A stretch of DNA of 37,237 bases from CAYMQB01 sp964392665 (GTDB lineage Bacteria > Hydrothermota > E44-bin80), in contig CAYMQB010000028.1 in NCBI GenBank assembly GCA_964392665.1, positions 1 to 37,237 on the forward strand, read 5' to 3'. The notes under the pieces are model-generated. The model saw only the letters and a program-made list of their open reading frames with translations. It was not told the origin of the DNA and did not search any database. The position numbers were made by a program, and so were the translations under genes. Shown piece after piece: positions 1-7,573 of the stretch. Every line of letters starts with the position of its first letter. The first letter of the stretch is position 1.

Positions 1-524
1 CTGAAATAGGTGTTGATTGTGATTATTTTACCGTGAAGTATGATTCCAATGGTACAATTCTCTGGCAAGATACAATAGACAATGGTGATGATGATTGGGC
101 TTATGGTGTCGCAGTAGATAATGCAAATAACATCATCGTAACCGGGGTTTCTGATATAGGTGGCGATTGTGATTATTTTACCGCAAAGTATGTTTCCACT
201 ACTGGTATTTCCGAAGATCAAAGTTCTGACTTTCTTTCTGGTTCAACCTTATGTGATATCTATCCCAATCCATTCAGGGATAAGGTTGAAATAAAATTAA
301 TGATTGAAGATGACAGATGGAAAAGCGAAGATATTTCATTAATAATCTATGATGTAACAGGACGCTGCATCAGAAATTTCCCAATTTCTAATTTCCAATT
401 TCCAATTCGTGTGTCTTGGGATGGAAGAAATAATGCGGGTGAAAAAGTCACAAGTGGAGTTTACTTACTGAAATTTAATGCAGGGGAATATGAAGAAACC
501 AGACAATTGCTAATGATCAATTAG
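1..524 (+). CDS. Secreted repeat protein with C-terminal sorting domain (5' truncated)
   Basis: The reading frame (codons starting at position 3) is open to the window edge, so this is the 3' end of a longer gene; the GTG at 33 is internal. The start of the segment carries repeats of about 50 residues of the kind DCDYFTAKY...NGTILW...GDDDWAYGVAVD, typical of SBBP/delta-60-like beta-propeller surface proteins. A linker leads to a C-terminal domain beginning IYPNPF and ending SGVYLLKFNAGEYEETRQ, the pattern of type IX secretion (Por) sorting domains that direct export across the outer membrane and anchoring. A 7-base tandem repeat lies inside the sorting-domain code (positions 382-409). The product is probably a cell-surface or secreted structural or binding protein; substrate unknown. 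The family call is firm, the function is not. Confidence 0.8.
   Translation, partial: EIGVDCDYFTVKYDSNGTILWQDTIDNGDDDWAYGVAVDNANNIIVTGVSDIGGDCDYFTAKYVSTTGISEDQSSDFLSGSTLCDIYPNPFRDKVEIKLMIEDDRWKSEDISLIIYDVTGRCIRNFPISNFQFPIRVSWDGRNNAGEKVTSGVYLLKFNAGEYEETRQLLMIN
382..409 (+). repeat. Heptanucleotide tandem repeat inside a coding region
   Basis: Four consecutive 7-base units, CAATTTC, TAATTTC, CAATTTC and CAATTCG, lie in frame within the sorting domain and encode part of NFPISNFQFPIR. Because 7 is not a multiple of 3, gain or loss of one unit would shift the frame before the last strands of the domain. Confidence 0.75.
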
Positions 525-836
525 AAAGTTCCAATTTACGCTACCTTTTTTTTGTTTCTTTCTCCAAACCTGCTATTTGCTGTAACTGGACATAGACGAG
601 GCATCTTGCCTTAACAAAGATGTCATTGCGAATAGACATTCATATTCTATTCCCAACTCCAAAGTACAACGTCAGTCGTTTATGCTTAAAGGATTTTGTC
701 ATCGTTTTATTATAACCTGTAACCTGTCAAGTGATAATTTTTTTAATATAATTCTTGACACCCACTGAGAAAGTATGATATGAGAAAAAAACGGTAAACC
801 ATAAAACTAAACGTTTAGATATAGGGAGGTTAACTA
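525..836. other. Intergenic region, 312 bases
   Basis: No convincing coding frame or RNA gene. There is a T-run at about 546-553 after the first gene, without a clear stem. A TTGACA at 755-760 could be a -35 for the following gene, but the best -10 (TATGAG at 779-784, 18-base spacer) is poor. The region ends with the strong ribosome site GGGAGG just before the ATG at 837. Confidence 0.5.
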
Positions 837-1907
837 ATGACAGAGAAAAAACAGAAAATTGAATATAGGAAATTTAAAGATACAATGGTTGCAACTTCTT
901 GTTTCAACTTAAAACATCGGAAAGAGATAAAAAAAGCGCTTGACAAGTTGAAAGAACATATTCCCGGAGAATACATTATAGGTCCGGGCTTTTGTATTTT
1001 TCGATTCATTACCAGTTTCAAAGAAGGCTTTGATGTTGAAGCAGGTTTTCCAGTATCTAAAGTATTTAAAAATGATACAATCAAAACAAGAGTTATTCCA
1101 AAAATGGAAGTTCTATCCTTAATCCACAGAGGACCACGGGAGAAGCTGGGAGAAAGTTATAAAAAGCTTTATGGCTACGCATATCAACATGGGCTTATCT
1201 CGGATGAGTTTTGCCGGGAAATTTACCTTGATTTTGATGCAGTGGAAGGTGGTGTTACTGAAATACAATTCATCATCCATAAATGGGAAGAGTTGCTTGC
1301 TGAAAATTTGCGGAAAGCCCTTGGGGAAAAAGAAGAACAAAAACTAATGCAAGCAATAAACGACCTGAGCGTACATTCCACAGTGGAAGAACGCTTTAAC
1401 CAGGTAAAGAGATTCTTAGAAAAACTGCAGGATATAGCCGGTGAAGAGGAAATGTATAAAATACTATCAGGTTGCGCACATATTTTCCCCAGAAGTCAGA
1501 TTGGGAAGATTAAACAAGTTTATGATGAAGAGGTTTCAAAAACAGGGGATGCGATGGAAGCCATTGATGCAGTTATTGACTTTATGGGTAAAGACCCTGG
1601 CTGGGGTAAGCGACCTCTACGTAAGGGTAAGGTTATCTATTCATCTAAGAATCCCCGGGATCCCGAAGGATACAAAAATGCAAAGACCGAATTAGAGAAG
1701 AAAAAAGTATACTGTTTTTGCCCCCTCATACGAGAGCATTTAGATGGCGGTATGCCATACGCATTTTGCTATTGTGGAGCAGGATGGTATAAACAGCAGT
1801 GGGAAGAGACTATTGGAAAACCAGTAACGATAGAAATCGAAAAATCCATACTGAAGGGCGATAACTCTTGCAAGTTTGCAATCAGACTACCTGAGGATTT
1901 ATGTTGA
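837..1907 (+). CDS. GyrI-like effector-binding domain fused to a Cys-rich C-terminal domain
   Basis: Starts at ATG after a good site (GGGAGG). Residues about 10-155 read like a GyrI/AraC-type small-molecule-binding domain: a paired beta-alpha-beta layout with VEAGFPVSK and VLSLIHRGPREKLGESYKKLYGYA, then a YLDF...TEIQFII strand pair. This fold usually binds hydrophobic or cationic small molecules. Residues about 165-356 form a second, largely helical domain ending in a cysteine-rich part (C293, C295, C311, C313, C345, C356) with the segments CFCPLIREHLDGG and FCYCGAGWYKQQWEE. That resembles C-terminal domains of a hypothetical-protein group related to ATC-hydrolase/DUF6144-like proteins (from memory, unconfirmed). 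No DNA-binding helix-turn-helix is visible. Likely a cytoplasmic sensor or binding protein, possibly metal-dependent through the cysteines; that role is inference. It is flanked by unrelated genes and seems monocistronic. Confidence 0.7.
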   Translation: MTEKKQKIEYRKFKDTMVATSCFNLKHRKEIKKALDKLKEHIPGEYIIGPGFCIFRFITSFKEGFDVEAGFPVSKVFKNDTIKTRVIPKMEVLSLIHRGPREKLGESYKKLYGYAYQHGLISDEFCREIYLDFDAVEGGVTEIQFIIHKWEELLAENLRKALGEKEEQKLMQAINDLSVHSTVEERFNQVKRFLEKLQDIAGEEEMYKILSGCAHIFPRSQIGKIKQVYDEEVSKTGDAMEAIDAVIDFMGKDPGWGKRPLRKGKVIYSSKNPRDPEGYKNAKTELEKKKVYCFCPLIREHLDGGMPYAFCYCGAGWYKQQWEETIGKPVTIEIEKSILKGDNSCKFAIRLPEDLC

Positions 1908-2200
1908 AGCGTCAACGATCCTGAATATTTTATTGAAGGGTCGAAGATGCTGAGTTAGAACGAAGTGCACCGACCCCATACACCAGAATTAAATTTATTA
2001 AAGTAATATTGACGGAAATTAATTACTTTGTCAATGAAAAAATGTGATTCTGCGGTTGCCTGACCTGAGTGAAGTCTAAAATCGTTACTGAAGCAGAAAG
2101 TTGAAGGGTAAAGAAACCAAGAAAATGGTCGGTGTCCCCCTTTTCACAGATTCAAGCACCGAGCACGTTTCATTTGCATAACTGACCTGGTTTTGCCTTC
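1908..2200. other. Convergent intergenic region with inverted GGTCGGTG arms
   Basis: This gap lies between two convergent genes and has no plausible coding frame. CACCGACC at 1969-1976 is the reverse complement of GGTCGGTG at 2129-2136, and the second arm runs into a TGTCCCCC tag like those elsewhere in the window. It looks like remnant repeat sequence; no clean hairpin terminator is seen. Confidence 0.4.
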
Positions 2201-3136
2201 TTATTTTGGCGCTCGTGATTTTCTTATTTGTTCGATAATTCTGGGTTTATTAATCATATTTCTGTCAAACATACTACCTTTTAAATAACCAATTGCTCCC
2301 CCCAAAATAGCCCCAACAAATACGGGAACAAGGCTTGGCTCCTCCGACCTGTCCATATAAGAGATTGCTTCACCAAAAGCCACGAGAAAACCTGCTGCAG
2401 CACCACCTCCTAAAGTACAACCCAGGGTGCAACAAGACCCTTTTTTGCCTAATATTTCATTCTCAGTAATTGGTATACCTTGCTCATCATAGGCAATTAT
2501 AGACCATTTTCTTTCAAATGATGCACGGTTCGCTTTGACCGACTTATATCTTTTAACATAATCCTTTAATATTGATACAACTGCAGCATCCGAAACAACT
2601 GAAAAGAGTGTATCGGTTGTCGATTGAATCTGTATTACATAACCATCTTTTCCCATCCGATAAAATGTCGCGCATTCAAAATTCGGGATGTTTATAAATA
2701 TTCCATATTCACTGCTCTCACTTTTGTCAATTGATGCACCAACTTTTCCGGATACACTTACCAATTTACCCCCAGTTTTTGCTTCACCTGCCAAAGAAAT
2801 GGAGCGAATTTTACCTTCCGATGCTTTTTCAATATAATCTATGAGTGATATGATTTCGATCGTGCTTTGTGAAATTCTGGTCGTTTTCTCATCTCCATTT
2901 TTTTCGTAGGTTACTTCTGCAACAAAGTTACCATCGCTGAGCTTTAGAAAAACAGCAGATTTGAAGCCTTTAATTTGAGGGAACAGTGCATACCGTATCC
3001 TTTCCTGGACATCTATCACCTCTCCTACTTTCTCACTTATTATGAATACCTTCTCATGCTCTTCCGCTTTTGCAATGCTAAAAAGAGTAATCTCAAGCAA
3101 GAGAAGAAACACTAAACCAAACGAAAGGTATTTCAT
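2201..3136 (-). CDS. Exported protein of unknown function with glycine-zipper C-terminus
   Basis: The product is 311 aa. It starts with a clear signal peptide (MKYLSFGLVFLLLLEITLFS..., probable cut after AKA). The middle (25-225) is a mixed alpha/beta region that I do not recognise. Residues about 230-300 hold a Cys/Gly-rich stretch (CCTLGCTLGGGAAAGFLVAF) and a second small-residue hydrophobic segment (FVGAILGGAIGYLKG), together like glycine-zipper hairpins that insert in membranes. The ATG has AAGGA seven bases upstream. It lies 28 bases downstream of the propeller/sorting-domain gene on the same strand and is probably its operon partner, sharing the promoter at 4611-4639. Function unknown; an envelope location is well supported, a partner role is inference. 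Confidence 0.7.
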   Translation of the reverse strand: MKYLSFGLVFLLLLEITLFSIAKAEEHEKVFIISEKVGEVIDVQERIRYALFPQIKGFKSAVFLKLSDGNFVAEVTYEKNGDEKTTRISQSTIEIISLIDYIEKASEGKIRSISLAGEAKTGGKLVSVSGKVGASIDKSESSEYGIFINIPNFECATFYRMGKDGYVIQIQSTTDTLFSVVSDAAVVSILKDYVKRYKSVKANRASFERKWSIIAYDEQGIPITENEILGKKGSCCTLGCTLGGGAAAGFLVAFGEAISYMDRSEEPSLVPVFVGAILGGAIGYLKGSMFDRNMINKPRIIEQIRKSRAPK

Positions 3137-3164
3137 AGAATCATCCTTCTTTCATTATGATTTT

Positions 3165-4574
3165 TTACCTCACCTTCACCACTTTCCCAACAGGCTTGTC
3201 GTTGAATTTGAGGAAGTAGATGCCTGGAGGAACAATATTACCTTTACTATCTTTACCATTCCATGTGTGCTGAACTTCATCAATAAATTTTCCAGAAACA
3301 TCATAAACTTTCACTTCATAACTACCTCTAATATTTAGTGTGTGATTGAATGGATTTGGGTATACTTTGATTACTTCAGATGGATTATTGACTCCCCATT
3401 TTTTCTCAACTCCTACTAGGCCGAATTTGTCTGTTTTTATGAAATAAACGTCGAAGTATCCTGCACCAAAAGAGGAAGTTTCACCTACAGTTGCATAACC
3501 TCCGTCTCTCGTTTGAATAACAGAATAACCTCTTTCATAATCATTTCCACCAAAGGATTTTGTCCAAATAATTCCACCGCGAGCATCTATTTTCATAAGG
3601 CAGATGTTATGTTGGGATGGCCCAGGTGACTCTCTTGATCCAGTAATAATATATCCTCCGTCGTTAGACTGTGCAATAGAATGTCCATCATCAAACCTTC
3701 CGAAGTCATAGTGTTTAGTCCAATTGAGATTTCCAAGAGAATCTACTTTAACGACATAAATATCATGATTATAAGTGAAGGAGTGTGTTTGACCACCAAT
3801 GATATAGCCACCATCATATGTCTGAGCAACTGACCAACCCCAATCATCATCTGCACCCCCATAAGTCTTTTCCCATATGATATCTCCATTAAAATCGATT
3901 TTCAATAGCCATACATCAAAAGATCCTGCACCCCAGGAAGCGGTAATTCCTGAAATTATGTATTTTCCTTCGGAAACTTCTAATATATCATAAGCTCTAT
4001 CAAATTCAGTTCCTCCAAAGGTTTTTGTCCAAGTGGGATTTCCGAGAGAATCAGTTTTTATTATGTAGATATCGGCGGATCCTGCACCGAACGATTCTGT
4101 TTTTCCCGCTATAATATATCCTTCATCAGATGTTTGAATTGCAGAATGACCATCATCCCAGTAGGGTCCTCCAAAGGTTTTTGTCCAGAGAGTATTACCA
4201 AGGAAATCAGTTTTTATTAAAATAACATCTGCAGAACCAGCACCATAAGATCCTGTCATTCCTGTTAAGATATATCCACCATCTGAGGTTTGTGAAACAC
4301 AGCAACCATCTTCAGATAAAGGTCCTCCATATGTCTTAACCCATTCGATATCACCGAGTGAATCCGTCTTTAGGAGAAGCACATCAGAATTTTGAGCACC
4401 CCATGAACCTGTAACTCCAGCAACTGCATATCCACCATCAAGAGTCTGTATTACAGAATAACCCAAATCTCCTTCACTTTCACCATACCATCTTTCGAAA
4501 ATTATTAAACCGGATATTGGTGATATGAAGATTAATGAAAGGAATATTGCCACAAATATGCTTGAGCCTTTCAT
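3165..4574 (-). CDS. Seven-repeat beta-propeller protein with C-terminal sorting domain
   Basis: A signal peptide (MKGSSIFVAIFLSLIFISP) is followed by seven tandem repeats of about 51 residues. Each follows the scheme WxKTYGG...DxGxSxxQTxDGGYIIxGxTxSxGAGSxDVxLxKTDSxG, strongly suggesting a seven-bladed propeller (inference from repeat count). Residues about 395-469 are a type IX-like sorting domain: VYPNPFNHTLNIRG, then VYDVSGKF, WNGKDSKGN, PGIYFLKF and a basic KVVKVR end. The ATG is preceded by AGGAGG and a near-perfect promoter. It is a secreted or surface-displayed protein of the same kind as the truncated gene at the window start. Such proteins are often annotated only as T9SS sorting domain-containing; the ligand is unknown. 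Confidence 0.85.
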   Translation of the reverse strand: MKGSSIFVAIFLSLIFISPISGLIIFERWYGESEGDLGYSVIQTLDGGYAVAGVTGSWGAQNSDVLLLKTDSLGDIEWVKTYGGPLSEDGCCVSQTSDGGYILTGMTGSYGAGSADVILIKTDFLGNTLWTKTFGGPYWDDGHSAIQTSDEGYIIAGKTESFGAGSADIYIIKTDSLGNPTWTKTFGGTEFDRAYDILEVSEGKYIISGITASWGAGSFDVWLLKIDFNGDIIWEKTYGGADDDWGWSVAQTYDGGYIIGGQTHSFTYNHDIYVVKVDSLGNLNWTKHYDFGRFDDGHSIAQSNDGGYIITGSRESPGPSQHNICLMKIDARGGIIWTKSFGGNDYERGYSVIQTRDGGYATVGETSSFGAGYFDVYFIKTDKFGLVGVEKKWGVNNPSEVIKVYPNPFNHTLNIRGSYEVKVYDVSGKFIDEVQHTWNGKDSKGNIVPPGIYFLKFNDKPVGKVVKVR

Positions 4575-4610
4575 AGTATACCTCCTATCTTAATTTGTAC
4601 TTATGGTATT

Positions 4611-4639
4611 ATTATAATTGTTAATGTAGAAAAAGTCAA
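4611..4639 (-). promoter_or_regulatory. Sigma70-type promoter for the propeller gene
   Basis: On the minus strand TTGACT (4639-4634) is followed after 17 bases by TATAAT (4616-4611). The expected start near 4604 gives a leader of about 30 bases with AGGAGG before the ATG at 4574. Confidence 0.8.
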
Positions 4640-4706
4640 GAAAAAAAAGATTCTTGTCAAGTTGCTCAAAATGCTAAAATGAAATCATGAAATCGCATGT
4701 GAAATC

Positions 4707-4733
4707 GTGCCAGGCTAAGATATAAGATTTAGG
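4707..4733 (+). repeat. Short dispersed repeat D, copy 1
   Basis: A 27-base segment beginning GTGCCAGGCTAAGA matches positions 6941-6967 in the same orientation with two differences (ATATAAG here, AAATAAG there, and the last base). The two copies lie outside the longer E repeats on either side of the ATPase gene. Confidence 0.7.
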
Positions 4734-4820
4734 GTGTGAGTAAGTTGGCTTTCACATTTCACATTCTCTGAGAGTTATCTCTCCAGAAAATTCAGAAAAT
4801 TAAAAATTATGAGAACTAAC

Positions 4821-4945
4821 GGGGTCAGTCTGGAATTTGGAATTTAGATTGAAAAAGGCGATAGTCAATAGGACATGTCAACACTTTCCCAATTAAAACC
4901 TTTTATGTTTTTCTCCTGTTTTTAATCAAAGGAGAGGAATAGTGG
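4821..4945 (+). repeat. Dispersed repeat E, copy 1 (left of ATPase gene)
   Basis: About 120 bases nearly identical to 6591-6720 in direct orientation, with roughly 13 substitutions by eye and a small gap at the right end. It includes TGGAATTTGGAATTTAGATT and the block ATCAAAGGAGAGGAATAG. An inverted ATTAAAA(G)C / G(C)TTTTAAT pair sits in the middle and is cleaner in copy 2. Confidence 0.85.
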
Positions 4946-5304
4946 GGGCAGGCGTTCGCTTTTGTTGAAGCACCCCTACCCACTACCTCACATCCTACTC
5001 CGTCATCGTTTTGGTTCTGAAATAAGCAAGACAATGTTCACCTTTTATATAGATTAACTTATTGGGAACGGGGCGTGACTTTGTGACAAGTTTCCTTGCA
5101 AAAAAATGAAAAATGGGAAAAAAATGGTGACGGTGCTTGACCTTATGTACTTTTTTCGCAAATTAAATTATCCTTCTTAAATTTTCAAATATAAGATAAG
5201 TGAATAGACCGTTTCTATTTTTCTTTGAAAATGAAATATTACATGGTTAAACTGAAAAAATGGTAAATTGGAGAAAAAACTATTTAACCCGAGAAATTTT
5301 GTAC

Positions 5305-5333
5305 TTGACTTTTATAAATACCTGGTTTATATT
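5305..5333 (+). promoter_or_regulatory. Promoter of the ATPase gene, implying a leaderless mRNA
   Basis: TTGACT (5305-5310), 17 bases, TATATT (5328-5333). The ATG at 5339 begins only five bases after the -10 box, so the expected transcription start coincides with the start codon. No ribosome site precedes the ATG. Confidence 0.75.
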
Positions 5334-5338
5334 AAAGT

Positions 5339-6589
5339 ATGATTAAAAGAAGCATATTCCCTGAATTAAAAGAGCATCTTTCAAAAAAAGAAATAAGTTT
5401 TATTGTCGGACCAAGGCAGGCTGGCAAAACAACTCTAATGCTTATGTTGAAAGATTATCTGGAGAAAAATGGAGAAGACACTCTTTTCCTTAATATGGAT
5501 ATAGAATCCGATAAAAAATTCTTTTCTTCTCAAGAACATTTATTAAAAAAGATTAAATTGGAATTAGGTGTTAGAAAGGGATTTGTGTTTATAGATGAAA
5601 TTCAAAGGAAAGAGAATGCGGGTGTTTTTTTGAAGGGTATTTATGATATGAATACCCCATATAAATTCATTACTTCCGGCTCCGGAAGTGTTGAATTAAA
5701 AGAAAAAATTCAGGAATCGCTTATCGGAAGAAAAAGGCTTTTTAAACTTTCCACACTGTCCTTTGAAGAATTTATCAACCACAAAACTGATTACAGATAT
5801 GAAGAAAAATTATTAGATTTTTTTTCAATTGAGGATAACAAAAGTTATCTTCTTTTAGAGGAATATATGCAGTTCGGTGGTTACCCTCGTGTAGTTCTGG
5901 AAGATAAAACCTCTGAGAAATTTAAACTACTTAACGAGATTTATCAAAGTTATATCGAGCGTGATATTTCTTATCTTCTGAATGTCAAAAAAACCGAAAG
6001 CTTCAGAGAGTTAGTAAAAATTATCTCATCACAAATCGGAAGATTAACAAATTTTTCTGAGTTATCTTCCATCCTGTGTATTTCACATATGACTTTGAAA
6101 CACTACATTTGGTATTTAGAAAAAACTTTTATTCTCCATAAAGTACTCCCCTATTATCGAAATACTCGTAAAGAGATTACAAAATCTCCAATTTTTTATT
6201 TTTATGACCTTGGTCTGAGGAATTTTGCTATTAACACCCTTAATAATCTTCAAGAGAAAGGTTTTATCTTTCAGAACTTCATTTTTAATATTCTGGAAGA
6301 GATGTTTCGGATGACTTCTTCAAAGATCCGTTTCTGGAGAAGTAAAAATAAAGCAGAAGTTGATTTTGTTGTTGATATGGCTGGATGTCTTATTCCCATT
6401 GAAGTAAAATTCAGTAGATTACAACAACCAAAAGTACCCAGGTCATTGAGGAGTTTTATAAATCATTACAATCCCAAGAAATCTATAATAGTAAATATGA
6501 AATTAAACAAAACTATTAAGGTAAATTCATGCAAAGTTCACTTCATTCCATTCTATAGAATTATGGAAAAGGGATTGCTCGATGAGTAG
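5339..6589 (+). CDS. AAA_14/DUF4143 family ATPase
   Basis: The product is 416 aa, a typical length for the family. Walker A is G24-PRQAGKT-31 and Walker B is FVFIDE at 82-87, followed by a sensor-like FITSGSGS. The second half is a DUF4143-type region with FEEFINH, YMQFGGYPRVVL, SYIERDISYLL and a winged-helix-like LSSILCISHMTLKHYI stretch. The end has E340-V-D342...E355-V-K357, the arrangement of a PD-(D/E)XK-type nuclease fold seen in this family. Members are widespread in bacteria and archaea, often repeated and horizontally spread; cellular role unsettled. Here it stands alone, seems to be leaderless, and is bracketed by direct repeats, which suggests it arrived or moved as an accessory unit (inference). 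Confidence 0.9.
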   Translation: MIKRSIFPELKEHLSKKEISFIVGPRQAGKTTLMLMLKDYLEKNGEDTLFLNMDIESDKKFFSSQEHLLKKIKLELGVRKGFVFIDEIQRKENAGVFLKGIYDMNTPYKFITSGSGSVELKEKIQESLIGRKRLFKLSTLSFEEFINHKTDYRYEEKLLDFFSIEDNKSYLLLEEYMQFGGYPRVVLEDKTSEKFKLLNEIYQSYIERDISYLLNVKKTESFRELVKIISSQIGRLTNFSELSSILCISHMTLKHYIWYLEKTFILHKVLPYYRNTRKEITKSPIFYFYDLGLRNFAINTLNNLQEKGFIFQNFIFNILEEMFRMTSSKIRFWRSKNKAEVDFVVDMAGCLIPIEVKFSRLQQPKVPRSLRSFINHYNPKKSIIVNMKLNKTIKVNSCKVHFIPFYRIMEKGLLDE

Positions 6590-6590
6590 C

Positions 6591-6720
6591 GGGATCAGGC
6601 TGGAATTTGGAATTTAGATTGAAAAAGGCGATAGTCGATAGGACTTGGCAGGACTTTTGCAATTAAAAGCTTTTTTGTTTTTCTCTTGCTTTTAATCAAA
6701 GGAGAGGAATAGGGCAGGAA
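6591..6720 (+). repeat. Dispersed repeat E, copy 2 (right of ATPase gene)
   Basis: Direct copy of 4821-4945 starting within a few bases of the ATPase stop codon. It contains a perfect 9-base inverted pair, ATTAAAAGC (6662-6670) and GCTTTTAAT (6688-6696), around a T-rich 17-base loop, so the transcript could form a hairpin and perhaps end here. Confidence 0.85.
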
Positions 6721-6793
6721 AGGAATAGGGGTCTATAATCAAAAAATGAGATATATCAGTTACCTTTTTTATGATATAATGAGTAGGAATATG

Positions 6794-6879
6794 GCATGGT
6801 CGCAGATGTGGCTTATGAGTCCGTCAAGGGCTTCGTTCAGTTTGATTAATTCATCCTGAACTGCCGTCTGCGGCCATGC
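6794..6879. repeat. Imperfect inverted repeat with 15-base arms
   Basis: GCATGGTCGCAGATG (6794-6808) pairs with CGTCTGCGGCCATGC (6865-6879) at 13 of 15 positions across a 56-base centre. On the minus strand a frame through it is open for about 48 codons (6772-6915) and reads peptide-like (WPQTAVQDELIKLNEALDGL), but it has no start codon and matches nothing I know. It could be the end of a decayed gene or a small palindromic element. Confidence 0.5.
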
Positions 6880-6940
6880 TAAAAAGACAAATGCAGGCAA
6901 AATAAGGTTTTGTGATTAGTTCATTGTCTTGGGGAATTTG

Positions 6941-6967
6941 GTGCCAGGCTAAGAAATAAGATTTAGC
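6941..6967 (+). repeat. Short dispersed repeat D, copy 2
   Basis: Matches 4707-4733 (GTGCCAGGCTAAGA...ATAAGATTTAG) in the same orientation, on the other side of the ATPase and its E repeats. Confidence 0.7.
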
Positions 6968-7245
6968 ACGTCACTCCTTCAAATTTCTTGACAAATCCTT
7001 TTCAATCCTTTGTTACCTCTCTGTAATCACAGTAAATTCAGAAAGCGAAAAACGGGATTTAGGGAATTGATGGGCGGGGACGGAGGATGTAAACCCTGTG
7101 AAATAAGATTGTGATCAGGATATTTTGCTATTTCACGGGGTAAACTTGCAAACTCTATCCTCTTCTTTAAATTCCTACTTCTCGAAATTGAAATTAGGGA
7201 CAGCTCCCCATTTTTTATCGGTTCCTGCATTTGCTGAAGCAGAAA

Positions 7246-7340
7246 CTGATAGAACAAAAGGGAGGCAGAATTTGAAATTATCAAATGATAAACATAATCT
7301 TGTTGCTTTGAATGAATGTTAAATGTTAAGACCTGACCCC
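7246..7340 (+). repeat. Dispersed repeat A, copy 1
   Basis: About 95 bases from CTGATAGAACAAAAG to ACCTGACCCC, matching 7453-7547 closely; the second half also matches 8388-8440. Shared cores are GAATTTGAAATTATCAAAT and TTGCTTTGAATGAATG. It ends in a GACCTGACCCC tag. Confidence 0.85.
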
Positions 7341-7368
7341 TTTTGTTCTTGTCCTTTTGTTTTTGTCC

Positions 7369-7397
7369 TTGACATCATTATAGGATTTTTGTATAAT
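7369..7397 (+). promoter_or_regulatory. Perfect consensus sigma70 promoter
   Basis: TTGACA (7369-7374), 17 bases, TATAAT (7392-7397). It probably drives the beta-barrel gene at 7574 through a leader that includes repeat A copy 2. A 16-codon frame (ATG 7406 to TGA 7456) starts right where transcription should begin. Confidence 0.8.
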
Positions 7398-7452
7398 GAG
7401 GTACAATGAAAACCGAAATAGAATTGAATCCTGAGTCATGCAAGAGGAGAAT

Positions 7453-7547
7453 CTGATAGAACAAAAGAGAGACAGAATTTGAAATTATCAAATAATAAGC
7501 ATAATCTTGTTGCTTTGAATGAATGGCAAATGTTGAGACCTGTCCCC
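7453..7547 (+). repeat. Dispersed repeat A, copy 2
   Basis: Second copy of the 95-base repeat, here ending in a GACCTGTCCCC tag 26 bases before the start codon of the barrel gene. It lies between the consensus promoter and that gene. Confidence 0.85.
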
Positions 7548-7573
7548 GGACTAAAGGAGATGAGGAGGATATC

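Larger units (their letters stand above)
4575..5338. other. 764-base non-coding region with dispersed repeats
   Basis: No long reading frame. It contains the minus-strand promoter of the propeller gene, the first copies of two dispersed repeats (4707-4733 and 4821-4945), AT-rich sequence from 5100 on, and the plus-strand promoter of the ATPase at its right edge. The remaining sequence (4946-5300) shows no structure I can name. Confidence 0.6.
6590..7573. other. 984-base accessory non-coding region
   Basis: No gene is supported. From left to right it holds repeat E copy 2, an imperfect inverted repeat (6794-6879), repeat D copy 2 (6941-6967), repeat A copy 1 (7246-7340), a consensus promoter (7369-7397) and repeat A copy 2 (7453-7547). 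The reading frames at 7027-7284 (minus), 7125-7322 (plus) and 7378-7593 (minus) mostly read through repeat copies and have no family features. Confidence 0.65.

Noticed and set aside
4831..4848. GGAATTT tandem units as a possible CRISPR or microsatellite
   Set aside because: Only two units within repeat E; no spacer-repeat structure, and no CRISPR array anywhere in the window.
7027..7284. Minus-strand frame of 85 codons
   Set aside because: It runs through repeat A copy 1, has no ribosome site or family features, and a sister frame occurs opposite copy 2, so it reflects repeat composition.
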